Shown: positions 42,701 through 55,217 of the stretch, in pieces
Layout: the number at the start of each line of letters is the position of its first letter
Numbering within the stretch: position 1 is the stretch's first letter
From: Typha latifolia
Taxonomy: Eukaryota > Streptophyta > Magnoliopsida > Poales > Typhaceae
Direction: 5' to 3'
Length of the DNA: 64,000 nucleotides
Assembly: GCA_019914945.1 (NCBI GenBank)
Contig: CM034103.1
Location: forward strand, 2,666,001-2,730,000
The notes under the pieces: model-generated
What the model was told of the DNA's origin: nothing
The model's database searches: none
Seen by the model: the letters and a program-made list of their open reading frames with translations, nothing else
Made by a program: the position numbers and the translations under genes

Positions 42701-45365
42701 TTCTCCTAAAATCCAACTAACTCTTTTGGCACCATGACAAGTAAATATTGTTTCCTTGCTGTGATTCATGCTGTAGTCTGTAGTCACCATCATAATTAAA
42801 TGCAAACTTTGGACTTATGCCGTCTACTTGAAAAGACATTCTTTATATACAAACTGAACTACTCACACCTACCTGAGAGGCCTGTGGAGTAAAAGAAAAA
42901 CAATCCAATAAAACTAAGGTTACTTTGCTGGGAAAGCAACAAACAAACCCTTCAATGGAGAACAAGACAATATGAAGAAGACAATGAGTGGTCAATGCGA
43001 GCTTCATAAGCGAACATTAATTTTTTTTTTTTATCAAGGTGGTCCTACATAGCCAACAACTAAAGCTACTGTCATGTAAGCATAGTAGTATAGTACAACA
43101 CTAATAGAGACTTGGAATTATTCCTATTTAGCTAGCATTCCCTTATTATTAGCCTTGTTAATTAACAACTACATCTGTGAAAAAGATATATATCTTCCAT
43201 AAATGGTATTATATGACAATTTTGCTTCAGAAGGGGTGGTTATATGTATACAGGTTGAGGTTCTTGAATAGATTTAATTTTTATTTCAGATGCTTGGTGT
43301 AAGTTCGTACTCTGAGCATGCTAAGTTGACATAAATAATCTTATTTGCAATATTTTTTTTTTGTTGTTGAGAGAAGGGAGAGAACTTGGTGACGTTCTAT
43401 CAACATGATCTCTTTTAACAATTTGAGTACTATCACATTAGCCAATATTTTCTTGTTTTAATAAGCCCTTATTTTAATAACATTAAACATAAGTGATGCT
43501 TAAAGTATACCTCTATGACTTCTCTACAAATGGTAGTAAAATACTCTACATTATGTGTTTATTTCCGTTTACATCATGTATTTTCACTATTTTTAGTTCA
43601 ATTCCTTATTTAATTTATTCATCATATGATAGAAAAAAACACCCTACTTGTCTCATTCATTATATCATTCGTTACATTTGATCTGTTTCCTCCTACCTTC
43701 CATCCTCTTAGCCTAAGATTTCATTGCCATCTTCTTCATATCGTCTCCTCACTCTTATCCAACATAATTTGATTGGCGCACGCCCATGGTATGGTACACC
43801 TAACTCTAACTTAATTTTATTCTCAGCAACTCTTGTTTCCATTATAAACTCCTTTCACTAGCAGATCTTATTGTGTGAGATGGAAGAGGTGGAGAACACA
43901 AAGAAAGGATGCATAGGACAATTCGATGCTTAAAATCTCTTTCTATAGTTTGGGACTTAGGGTCATTAGGAAATATCTTAGCCCATGATGGGGTTTTTTT
44001 TTTTTTTTAATAATGTTAGGTGCATGTGCATATGGTATTTTTAAAAATTATAATAATTTAGAGGCTAATTTTTATTTTTTACCGCTTGAACTACGAGTCT
44101 ATGAGCCCTATCTTAGCCAACCGTTTAAAATGTCACAAATTATTCCTATAAACGAATGCGATTGTGGAGATTGTTATCGATGGTTAGGGTATAGATGGTG
44201 AAGATGTAATATTATAGCCATTTTATGGATATTGGAAAATTTATTAGTAATAATATATGTTTTGCCTTTGTTATATTATCATATAGATATCTATTATTCA
44301 ATCTCTTCATTTTAGTTTTATTAGCTCAAAAACACTGTAATATTAGTTTTCTTAACGAACAATTCTCGTATAGATATGAAATGACATTATTATGCTTGAG
44401 TTAACCTTTTTAAGATTAACATAAAAATAAAAGGAGAACCTAATTTTAAGATCAAATGATGGATTTTTAGTTTTTTATTTTTAAAAGTAATAGAATATTC
44501 TCAATTTCATAAGTTGTTGTTAGGGTGAAGTTAACCCATAGTGTTCCTGATGCATTAAGAGAAAATATATAGATAAAATATTGGATATTTTTGATAAATT
44601 AATTTTCATTGAGTATTTGAGAAGTGTACAAAGATCTAAAAAACATAAACCCCATTCTTCTTCTCCTTTGTTACTACTCACACGTGAGCTGCACTGCCTC
44701 AAGGGTGGCCAACCCAATACTAACCAAAATAACCCTTTTGTCATTGGGATTGGTTCATTGATTGTGCATTGAGAGGAGTGAGTGACTCATGAAGTCATGA
44801 ACATCCCTCCTTTTATTATAACTCCTAGTGTTTTTTTTTTCCTTTTTATTGGCAGTACTCTTAAAATTATTGCATAGCAAACAAGTTGCGAATCTTAGTT
44901 CAAAACTAAGTGCCAATGTACACAGTATATGTATATATATATATGTAAAGACAAGACACGTTTCCTGCGCTGCATCTGTCCCCCTTCCAGTTCATGTGAT
45001 ATTTATCTTAAGTTCCACCCACTCTTGTCAAGTTTACTGCAGTACTTGTAGATCACCATACGTTTCTCTATCTAAATATATATCTATAGAGAGAGGGAGA
45101 GAGGGGTATTAAAATATTCTGTGACTAGCTTCTGAGTTCTGACAGTATGAAGTTACAAAACATTTTGGATTTGAATGCTGAGACAAAGTACTGTACTGGA
45201 AATACTGGAACAACTTTTTGATCACACAATGAATGCACACAAGAAAAGGCAACATGTATCTTTCTTTCAGCTCATGTACACTGTCAAAGTCTGAGGTCTT
45301 TGCGCTAAAAACACACAACCCTGCCTGCAAGAAGGAAGAGAAATATTATTCTTGTCGTTATAAGG
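39761..45365. other. Long region without a confident gene
   Basis: This 5.6-kb stretch lacks any frame I can assign. A few pieces look exon-like on the plus strand, each preceded by a CAG: around 40396-40475 (frame containing DQEVVSIYAQLLQINFDNH), 41100-41185 (frame containing GLQNQLHGLEVAVAILKQE) and 42138-42230 (frame containing GPITEDGVLLPLRAYLYSGE). They could be exons of a decayed or unrecognised gene, but phases cannot be checked without an alignment. The remainder is AT-rich and includes a TTTTCC hexamer array. Confidence 0.4.
40763..40836. repeat. (TTTTCC)n hexanucleotide microsatellite
   Basis: About twelve tandem copies of the six-base unit TTTTCC, ending in slightly degenerate copies. 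Confidence 0.95.
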
Positions 45366-46658
45366 TCAGTAGTAGTACATGGATCTCCCTTGCCTCTCGA
45401 AACTTGCACTGCTTGGTTCACCAGGATAGAGACCATTGCATCCAATGCTTGGACCAACCATATCCTTGATCTCATCAAACTTGTACTCCAATGAAGCTTC
45501 AGCTCCACTTCCAGTAGGTAATACCTTGTGGGTCTCCTCCAATCCACCAAAAAGATAAAAACTCCCTAACCCTAACTGCTCCCATCCTAAGTCTTTTCCA
45601 TAGCTTAAGAGATTGCAGCTCCCATCTGATGAGCTGCAGCTTTGTTCACCCCCAAACATGAGCAAGTTACTGCTTTGTTCCTTGACCTGGAAGTGGTGCA
45701 GTGGATCCCTTTGAAGGGAATTCGTGGAGGAAATAGTTGTGGTTGTAGGGTGTACAATGGCTTCAATGCCTTGTGATAGTGAAAATGGAGTAGTAGTATT
45801 TTCTAGGGCAGAAGAGAAGAGCTGCTGTTGCTGCTGCTGCTGTTGCTGTTGCTGTTGTTGTTGTTGTTGTTGTTGTGTCTTTCTCTGTGGTGGTGGAAAC
45901 CCTAAGATCTTCTTCTTCAGTTTGGTGTTGAAGTAGTTCTTGATATCATTATCTGTTCTTCCTGGGAGCTGAGCAGCTATGATAGACCACCTGCACTTGG
46001 AAAGAAAGTAGGAAAGAAAAAGTATAGAAGCCATAAATTAATTTTTTTCTTTTTTTGAAAGAAAGAATGCTACTAGCTAGCTTTTTAAGCTTTTCATGGA
46101 TCCATGCAATGATGACTGGCTGTTTTTTCTTTCTTTCCCCTCTTCTACAGTTTGAATCAAGGCAAAATGAAGTATTTGGTAGCAATCTAAAAGGGAAAAG
46201 GAGGGAGATATTTGTGGAAGATGAGGAGTCAACTCACCTGCTTCCAATGCTAGCAAAGAGATTGCAGATCACCCTGTCCTCATCATCAGAGAAGTCTCCG
46301 TGTTTGATATTTGGCCTAAGATAGTTAAGCCATCTTAGCCTGCAGCTCTTTCCACATCTCTTTAATCCTGTTAATAAACAAAACCAGATCATCAAATACT
46401 GATGATAAACAAAGGTCGATGTCTAACTTCGATAGGATATGATGAAACAGGTGAGGAAAATGTGCAAAAGATGTAGGATATGACTCTCATGATCTCCTTT
46501 TTCTCTTTTCTTTTCTCCTTACCAGCTTTGTGGGGGAGAGCAATCCAATTGCCACCAGTACCATGCTTCTCTATGTAGTCCTTGAGCTTTCTGTCTTCCT
46601 CTGGAGACCAAGGTCCTTTCTTCACATTAGCCTTGTCACAGCAAGGAGCCCTTCCCAT
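45366..46658 (-). CDS. R2R3-MYB transcription factor, MYB36/RAX-type (subgroup 14)
   Basis: Three exons on the minus strand: 46658-46523, 46367-46238 and 45990-45366, total 891 bases or 296 residues. Intron positions are the classical R2R3-MYB ones. The protein starts [20 protein letters not shown], the subgroup 14 signature shared with MYB36, MYB68, MYB84, MYB87 and RAX1-3. R2 ends at [15 protein letters not shown]3 runs from [11 protein letters not shown] through [20 protein letters not shown] to [10 protein letters not shown]. The third aromatic of R3 is Phe (NYFNT) where NYWNT is usual. The C-terminal part has about 20 consecutive Gln encoded by mixed CAG/CAA codons (45821-45876) and ends SMYYY. 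These factors control Casparian strip formation, axillary meristem and shoot branching programmes; the exact orthologue needs a tree. An ATG at 46673 five codons upstream is in frame but the MGRAPCC start is the family start. Confidence 0.95.
45821..45876 (-). repeat. Poly-Gln tract in the MYB coding sequence
   Basis: A CAG/CAA run encoding about 20 Gln directly after the MYB domain. The mixed codons reduce slippage, but length variation between individuals is likely. Confidence 0.9.
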
Positions 46659-46764
46659 GTCTCTCAGATGCAATGCCTTGTCTCTCTTACCCCCCCCTGT
46701 TGGCCTTTTGGCTTGTAGCTACTAGCCTTTGAAACAAGTCATGACCCCCTTTTAGAATGCAACA

Positions 46765-46772
<8 letters not shown>

Positions 46773-46813
<41 letters not shown>
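46773..46813. repeat. (GA)n tract upstream of the MYB gene
   Basis: About 20 GA units, roughly 115 bases upstream of the MYB ATG on its minus-strand coding sense (read as TC there). Tracts of this type are common in plant core promoters and 5' leaders and bind BBR/BPC GAGA factors (family knowledge). Confidence 0.9.
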
Positions 46814-46816
<3 letters not shown>

Positions 46817-47057
46817 TAGAGTAATAATGTTATTCGAAAAGAGATAGAGAAGATATGGATATGTTAAAGGAGTCAAAGGATAGGCTGTCTAGTTTCAATC
46901 AGTTCCAAACTCTTGGTTCACCCCGGGTATTCTGAGTCTTTGGCCATGGTGGACTTGTCATCATCTATGTATAAACTAGTCACTTTGCAGATGGAGGCCT
47001 TATCACATCTAATCTAACTCTTCCTTGTGCTTATGTCCTTTCTCAAGAACACTATAT

Positions 47058-47059
<2 letters not shown>

Positions 47060-47095
<36 letters not shown>
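47060..47095. repeat. (TA)n microsatellite
   Basis: Uninterrupted TA units in the MYB upstream region. Confidence 0.95.
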
Positions 47096-47098
<3 letters not shown>

Positions 47099-47516
47099 GA
47101 GAGTCATCTCTGGGCAGTAATTAGCTGGACAAGTAGCCACCAGCTATCCTCTACTGGAGAAGCACTTAGACTATCTTAATGTAAGAATATATAAGATACA
47201 ACTTATCAATCTATATTAACTGATTTTAACTCTTCTTACACTTAAAATTTAGTAACATCCAGACAAAAAATAACAGTGTTTCATCGATGTCAATATAATA
47301 TAATTTAAAGAAGAGAGAGAGTTTGGTCATTTATTATAATTTCCAATCGGTGGGTCCTTTAGACAACGTGGCATCTTTCCAAGCCTTTGGAATGCAGCCT
47401 CATTGACCAATCAAATCGTTTCTTCCTTTCTCTTCCCTCCTTATAAATATGCATCTTTGTCAACTCCCGTATCCGTATCAAATCCATATGCTTGGATATA
47501 TAAATCCACAAGCATA

Positions 47517-47520
<4 letters not shown>

Positions 47521-47571
<51 letters not shown>
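47521..47571. repeat. (TA)n microsatellite
   Basis: About 25 uninterrupted TA units. Confidence 0.95.
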
Positions 47572-47573
<2 letters not shown>

Positions 47574-47812
47574 TTGTGAGTACGACCACTCTCAGAAATA
47601 TGACAATTCCAGCTTTATTTAGTATAAAAGACTACTCGAAATAGAACATGGCCCTCATCCATCAAAAATTGTGCTTGAAGGGGGGAAAAATATAAGAGAA
47701 GATGACAATTTGGCTTGTGTTGCAAAAATTGAGGAGTTAGCTATTTGAAGTAGTTCAAAGGTATGTATTAACAAGTTTTAAGGTGGAATTCAACAGAAAA
47801 TTATTGAGAACT

Positions 47813-47813
<1 letters not shown>

Positions 47814-47862
<49 letters not shown>
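47814..47862. repeat. (TA)n microsatellite
   Basis: About 24 uninterrupted TA units, 240 bases from the previous array. Confidence 0.95.
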
Positions 47863-47865
<3 letters not shown>

Positions 47866-50800
47866 TTTTGTTATCATTTGGATTCTACTGTGTGGGTATT
47901 TAATATTCGATATTTATGTAATAGATAGTTACCATACCATAATTAAATATAGATACAAAATGATCATAATACTCTTTGAGTAAATTTTTTTTAAAAAAAA
48001 GATATAAAATGAGAGATATTTTATGTAATTTAGTTCTTTTTCTCAGAATTAAAAGAAGATTCCATGCGTATTTCATCATATGTTATTAGATTAAAGTTGA
48101 CCTAGGATATTTTTGAGGCATTAAAGGCAAAAGATCGAGACTGACCAATAAATAAATACTAAATACTAGATATAAATAGTCAGACATATGAGATAGAGGT
48201 ACAGTTATTTTTCTCTGGATCTCTCTCATTTTCTCTTTTATTCTCTCCTAAAATTTATATTCAAATAAGAAAAAAACATACTTTTCTCATCTCTTATTCT
48301 CAGCTTTGCACCATTGACTCATGCGAGATGCAGCAAAGTTTGGCACCAAAATTTGACATAAATACCACGTTAGGCATATCTTTTTTCCAATTACCAACTT
48401 TGATTTGGAAGTACCAAAAGAAAAAACATTAGAGAAATTGGTGTACTATATAATGTTGGTCATGGCAAATAATAAGTTAGGCCTTAATTAGCTAAGGAGT
48501 GGGGAAGAAGTAAACATCATAGAGATGGATAGTTTTCAAACTTCTTGGTGCATTGAGTAGACTAATGTCATACAAGAAGGTAACGTTTTGTTAGACAAAT
48601 CGCCATCCATGGAATAGTTAATTAGGCCAAAGTGTTGACTTATTACATGGAAGAAAGTTAAAGATTAAAATCTACCATTTGTTTTTCTCTCCGAAACGAC
48701 CAACTGAATGTAACATGACCATCTATTACTTCTACTTTTTTTTTGCTGGAAATTGTCCAAATCATCCTCCACATATTACACTAAACTACTCTCTCCCACT
48801 CACTAAATCTCTTCTATTCTTCTCATCTTGTCCTTTTCTAATCGCAACTTGTGTTATAATAGAGTTAGAGTTTTCATTGCTCTCCTTATATCTTAAAATT
48901 CCTTAATATGAGATTGCCCTTATGTGAAATCCAAGTGGAGGTTGGAAGAGCTAGCAATATACACATTATGACTAGATAAATCTAAATATAACAGTAGAGC
49001 TCACATGTTACAGTAAATTTTTTAATAACAGAAAAGTGGATAGAATCCCTGAATATAAGAGTATATGATGAAAAAAAAAATTTTATCACTATAATATAAG
49101 TAATAAAAGAGGCTTAGCACCTCACTACATGCACTGCTACAAAATGCTCCCCCAAGAGCTTCAATTTGCATTATATATCAAATTTGCATTGTTTTTAGCA
49201 TGATAGTGTATAAGAAATTTATTGGCAACATGCAAGGTGAAGAAGAGGAGGCCAAGATGGGCTGGGAAGAGAGAGACATTATGGCAAGGTGGTAGGCATG
49301 GGCGAGGGCAGTTGAGGAAAGCGATAAGCAATTGCTTCTCTCCTGAGGGGCCAACAACAAGATGAGTCAGAAGGTACACTACACTAAGACCACCATCACA
49401 ACTGGGTTTATCTGAGCCATCAATAGTCGAGAAGGGGTCTAAACCATGCACACCACTCTAACAAGCTTCATGACCTTGAGTGTCACCAGCCAGATCCCGT
49501 CGGCCAGCCAATTCAACCACTCAACTTTGTGGCGATGAGCGGTCGAAATCACGCATACAAATTGACATGACCCAATTAAAGGGAGGGAAAGGAAGGGCCT
49601 CCCTAAGGAACTTGTTAGTGAGGTCAGCACTGAGGTCTCAACGATGATGACGACACCAATTTGAGAGAAAGAGAAGGGCTTTCCTTAGACGAGGCGAAGG
49701 GAAGAGCATTTAGGAAGAAATAGAGACGATGAAGAGGGAAAAGAAGTAGGAGAGAAAAGGGGTACGTACACATGCAACACTCGGCTCGAGGCTTGTGATG
49801 CCATATGCTATGTTAGCATAGTGTCAACACCATGTCGGTGGCATGCTAAGGAGGGGCTACGCCAAGAGGGTGGAGCGGAGGAGTAGGGGGGCCACACGGG
49901 TGACTCGAAATTTTTCTTCTTCTAGCTCTCTCCCATAATCTTTATCACTCTCTTATTCGAGACACATCTCTCTCTCTCTCTCTCTCCCTCCAAATCTCAA
50001 GCTCCATAGGGATATTGTATTGATTACGATTTTCTTCTTCCCCACAAATTATTCCAATCTCTCTTTCTCCTGTTCTAGTGTTCTATTGTAGTCTAAATGA
50101 GCATAAAATTAAGAGTATATTTTTTTTTCATCAATGGCCGTACCTTTTATGGTGACTATAATAGTTCAGAGGATCGTAATATTATTATTGTTATTATTAT
50201 TTTCTTTAGTACGTGGAGATTTAAAAATAAATAAAGTCAAGTAAGTCTACTAAGGGCTGCCAACAGAGCTATATGCCAATTTTAGCAACATGACAAAGTT
50301 GTCATGCTCTCCAAAATCTTAAAAGACAAACTTTGGAGTTAACATATTTTCGTATTCTAATATCAACGTGAGGGACAGTCAAGGCTACACTTCTTATGAA
50401 CAATTCCACTTCTAAATTAACGATGTGCTAATGAACGAGTTCTCAAGGGAGATTAACATTATATATATATATATATATCCTAGTATACTAATGATATATA
50501 TGAATATATTATTACAAATTAATGATGAATCCTAATCTAAATGTGCTATGATTAGACTTGCTTAGGTGTACACGTCTTCTTCTTCCTTCAATAATTGGAA
50601 CAAAATTAGTGGATTGGAATCTAATCAATCATGGGCAATATCTAACTGCACCATTATATTAAATGCATTGGCTGCTGCTCTTCTACATGCCATCCATTAG
50701 TGAGTAGCAAACTCAAGTAATATTTATCCTATTTGCGAAAGAACAATCAATTAGAAAGAAAATAAATAAATAAGAAAAGAAATCGTCGTAGCAATATAGA

Positions 50801-53273
50801 TCTATCTCTTAGTGACCCTTACATTTTATAAGTTAAAAACATATACTAGGGATTCCAACATTTGTGTTAATTTTTGTTGTGTTTGGATTTGAACTCCTCG
50901 TCTCCTTAGCATATAAATATACTTAATATTCTTTTTTCTTATAATGTTTTTTTTTTTAATTTTGTAAAAGAGAAGCTGAGAGTTTTGTTATGTACATCTC
51001 AATTAAATTGATGCTTTTAGGATTTGAATCTAAAAATACTTATATAATATAAGCTCTTTTAACTATGTGAGTATAATTTATTGGCTATGAATTACTCGTT
51101 GATGTATGTGCACTGATAATATTAGAATATAAAATATGAAAAATATTATTTTTTTAATAGTTTGAGCCACCTAAATCTATATCCAATTGTCCAATTTTTA
51201 TCTCTTAATTTTTCATTCCATTACTTTAGATTCAACTAAGTTATGCTTGGTTCCAAGAACTCCAACTTGGACTATTTATTTTTGTGAAATAGCTTACATT
51301 AAAATAACTCACTTTCTACTGGCTAAAGACCATGAAATTGATGCACCGAGAAGAAAAGATACCCTTCAAACCTTGTCATCAAGAAGAGATATAAAATAAC
51401 AAGGATGGTGGTACTCTAACAACAAATCCTACTACTATGCGTTGTAATTTTTAGTTAATTTTCTTCTACATAATAGACGAGAAAAAAAAAATACTAAATC
51501 AAAAGATTTATTATTATTATTATTATTATTATTTTGTAGAAAAAAAAAGATATAGATCTAAGTGAGTTGTACTGAGGTGACAGTGATCTAGTTGCTACGT
51601 ACAAAGGTTCTGTCATGGAATCTTCACTTAAAATAATATGATGGTGATAGTATTAAATTATATAATACTAGGTGCTTCCACTAGGCCAAAGAAGAAAAAA
51701 TATAAATGGATAATCTTGTGAGAATATTCGTGTATTAGAAACGAGGGTCTGAGAATGATAATTTGATGCCTGTTTTATCGTGAATATTATTCCAGCCTCG
51801 ATTCTCACAACGGCAATGCCACCCACTCCCATGCTTGCCCTCTGTAAAAGCTTTAGCCCCCTTAAAGCTTCGGCCTCCTTTACTTTAGGAATTATCTTAA
51901 GATTATTTTAGAAGAATTTTTTTAAAAGAATCTAAGATCACACTGACCTAAGACTCTCCCATTTACACCAATTATTCAGCATGTTTGAGCTATATGACTA
52001 TTAACTAATACGTTTTTGATGTATCATATGTTACATTCTTTAGTTTTTGTCTCAATGTATTTCTATGTTCATGTTTGAGAAATTTGTAATTTGAAGTACC
52101 AAACATATATATATATATATATAATTTTTAAAATAAGATTTTTATTTTTTAAATAATTAATTTTATGTTTATTTTATTCTGAAATAATAGTATAATGATT
52201 ATATTTGTTGTGATATAAAGTGAAGGAAAAAAAATTATTTTATTTTTTTATGAAATTATTACAAATACACTTTGACTTGATATAAATAGGTTGATAGGAT
52301 AACTATCAATAGTAAATTAATGATTGGGTTAATGTGTTGTATGAGATGTATTTTTAATGAATAATATTTGTATTTCTAGAATGAGCTATTATAACATTTA
52401 GTTGTTATTCTAAAATAAGAAGTATTCCAAAATAAGAAAAAAAAGTATACCTTCACTTCAACTCTAAGAGCGGCTGTGGAATCGATGCCATTACAACCAT
52501 TATCTTCAACTTGCGAGGGAGATGGAGAGGAGCACCAAACTATGGCCAAAACTCCCTCTTTAGGAGCCTCTACCACCTTTGCAGACTTTTCCCATCGCAA
52601 CAGCGACACTAGAGCAGCCCAAGCAATGACCCCAACATCATCTTACCCATATGCGGTGGAAAAATACGCCCCAAACTCTAGTTTTCCACTGGTGGCAATC
52701 CAAACCCTCTCAGTCCAAGCCACCTCCGCTAATCCCTTCCTTGGTCCATTCGCACTTGAGCCATGACCATCATTTGCACCGACGCTAGTCGGAAGACCGT
52801 CATTGACAACCTTCCACTCTACAATTAATTCACAACTGGTGGCCTCGGGTTTGGCCTTTTTGTGAACACACTAGTGGCCACGGCTAGCTTCCTCAGCCCA
52901 ACTATCATCCAATGGTGGCCACCAGAGTCGTCGACGACCATTGCATGGCCGAATTTGACAGCCACGCTCACTATGATACTATCGAGCCAAACCATTTTAG
53001 GGCGACTTCCTCGGGCTTCTTCACCTCCTTGGCTTTGTTGTGTTAGGGCCCTAGGTACCAACTGCGACCACCAAGGGCCAGCAGGACCGCTGGCAACGTG
53101 TCACGGCCGCCCCTACAACAAACCAAGCCTAAGCTTGATTTTCTTCCTTCACTATCGCTCGTCGCCGCAAGGACCCGCTAGATGCCGACTACTACTAGCT
53201 TGGGACCTTACCCAGCCCCCACCGAGTCTATATTGGTCTATGGCAGCGCCCCTAGGCCCAAACACAAATTTGG

Positions 53274-53302
53274 CCTTAGGGTTAGGGATAGGGTTAGGGT
53301 AA
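53274..53302. repeat. Short telomere-like TTAGGG run
   Basis: The sequence reads CCTTAGGGTTAGGGATAGGG followed by TTAGGGTAAG: three TTAGGG units and one ATAGGG. The usual plant telomere unit is TTTAGGG; TTAGGG occurs in some Asparagales. With four units this may be chance within a GC-richer island. Confidence 0.5.
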
Positions 53303-53559
53303 GTGGGTGGAGGAGGTAAAATGCATGCATATCGAGATGGCTTAAATTTTTGTGAATCGACCACCTCATACCACTAAGTTTAGGACTCATGAGCATGACT
53401 TTTGGCCCGAGTATGAGCCCGAGGATGATTGGTAGAACGATCTGGTGGGCCTGCAACAACTAATTTAATCGGACCTACATGCAACCCGAGTACGTTGTGT
53501 GCTAGACATGTGGGCCCGCGAGCATGACGTGAGCTAGAAGGTCTAACTCATTAACTCCG

Positions 53560-54010
53560 ACCCGATTCAAATTTGATTCGAATAAAAATTTTCTATCTAA
53601 TTTAGATAAAGATTTGTATGTGGATAAGATTTTTGAAAAGAAATTTCGAATACGGATTTAGATATGGTACAAATTCAGATATGGGTCGAAAATAATTTTC
53701 GAATTCGGATATGGATATCGAATATCTGTTTATCCAATATTTTTTAAATAATTTATAATTTTTAGTTTGCTTATTTAAATAGTGAATATTAGTATTGTTA
53801 CTAATGACATGTTATATATTATTGTAGAGATTAATTTTGATAATGTTATATGTATTTGGCATGCAAGAAATTTTTTTAAAACTCATTGTATTTTTATATT
53901 AATTATCTCTAAATAAAATATTATAATTTGTTTAAAATTTAATTAGCATCTATTTAATATCCGATAATTTAAAATTTATTCATATCTGACCAAAAATATG
54001 AATCAGAATG
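53560..54010. repeat. Dispersed GATATGGATATCGAATATC-type repeat tract
   Basis: From CCCGATTCAAATTTGATTCG through repeated GGATATGGATATCGAATATC-like words to TATTTAATATCCGATAATTT, this is a composition I associate with old non-autonomous plant elements. Words recur in both orientations, so a folded-back structure is possible. No coding capacity is seen. Confidence 0.4.
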
Positions 54011-54147
54011 TGGATTGAGCACTATCCTAACCGTTTTCACCCCTACACACTTTTCATTGAATCATTGGGTCAGGCTTGGGTTTTCTAATATACTAATGGG
54101 CCGGTCTTGGGCCCAATGTCAAAGAAAGAGGAGAGGCAAAAATAATT

Positions 54148-54231
54148 TCCGACCTGCCGGATTCGAACCAGCGACCTAAGGATATCTGACTACACTACAG
54201 TCCTTCGCTCTACCAACTGAGCTAAGGTCGG
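54148..54231 (-). tRNA. tRNA-Tyr (GTA) with intron
   Basis: On the minus strand the gene starts CCGACCTTAGCTCAGTTGGT, has the anticodon GTA in a loop preceded by GGACT, the T-arm GGTTCGAATCC (B box) and the acceptor 3' strand GGTCGG followed by A as discriminator. The A box TAGCTCAGTTGG is intact. An intron of 11 bases (54184-54194, directly after the base 3' of the anticodon) is the normal place for nuclear plant tRNA-Tyr. Acceptor, D, anticodon and T stems all pair. A T5 run follows at about 54137-54141 as terminator. Confidence 0.97.
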
Positions 54232-55217
54232 TTGATAAAAATTTTGTAATAACAGAATATTAACAAATAATTTAACTATTATGAACCATGTATCTAATCA
54301 ATCCATGATATCATTCACCCTTGTAAAGTGACACTTTATTGAACGAGGGCTCCTGATCAATCAGCAATAAGCATTTGTTTATTTAGCGACTGCTATTGAT
54401 GTCAAAGTTCCACTATACCTGTTACAGATTATGAAAATAATCATTTCATTTTACTGTGAGATAGGATGTAGCATTCCTATGGAATTTGAGAGATCATTGT
54501 GTTGGGATAGAAAATTCGCGGACCAAGAAAAGTACCTTCGGTAGGGGAATGAGCAAATAACTTCCAGTGGCATCATGTAAGAACAGAAGAGAGACATTGA
54601 ACAACGAAGATGTTATAAATTTACAAGCTTGGACAATGCACATGATGAAAGATGTTCAGTGCATAGGAAGAAGGTAGTCCAAACTCCTCATCAAAGCTGT
54701 TCCACTACTCTCATTAAATGTTGCAGCAAACCATTGCGCGCTATCACTGAGTGCTCAACAACTGAGGTTTCAAATAATGGAGTGATCATTTAGCAAAAAA
54801 TTACAAATATCAGTCCTCTCGCATACAACAATGCCATGGTTCTTACTGGGCGATGTTACTTCTTTGTATATTCTTCAAAAAGAAAATGAATTCGACTTCT
54901 GTTGTCTCTGAATAAATACCACCCCATATGTGAAGATGGTCACTTCTCACTGACAAGTACAAGAACCAGATTTTCATCAATATTCACATCGAGTTTCTGC
55001 GTTAAGCTCATGTGAAGAGTCTTTGAATCTTAAAATCTGCTGTTGCTAAACAAAGGACCAAAGTCTTTGAAGATGCCTGGAACATACTGATGTAGTGTCG
55101 TACAGCATATAAAAAGATTTTCTTCAGCTAGCAGATTATCTCATAGCAACCCAACAGCTTTTTGACTCACTAGCTTACTTCATCTTGCCTGTTCATAAAA
55201 TTAAAGTTGCATGATCA
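54232..55217. other. Intergenic region between tRNA-Tyr and the PPR gene
   Basis: No gene. The part next to 55217 should be the 3' UTR of the PPR gene. Confidence 0.55.

Larger units (their letters stand above)
46659..54147. other. Gene-poor region upstream of the MYB gene
   Basis: Seven and a half kilobases with no supportable gene. The first kilobase should be the MYB promoter, including a (GA)n tract. Further on are several (TA)n arrays, poly-A/T runs and two GC-richer islands (about 49200-49900 and 52450-53500) with short overlapping frames on both strands that match nothing; these look like decayed transposon coding sequence. A repeat tract lies at about 53560-54010. Confidence 0.55.

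Noticed and set aside
45724..45936. Plus-strand frame with a poly-Cys run
   Set aside because: Antisense of the poly-Gln tract in the MYB gene.
47783..47983. Frame with alternating Tyr-Ile
   Set aside because: Translation of a (TA)n microsatellite.
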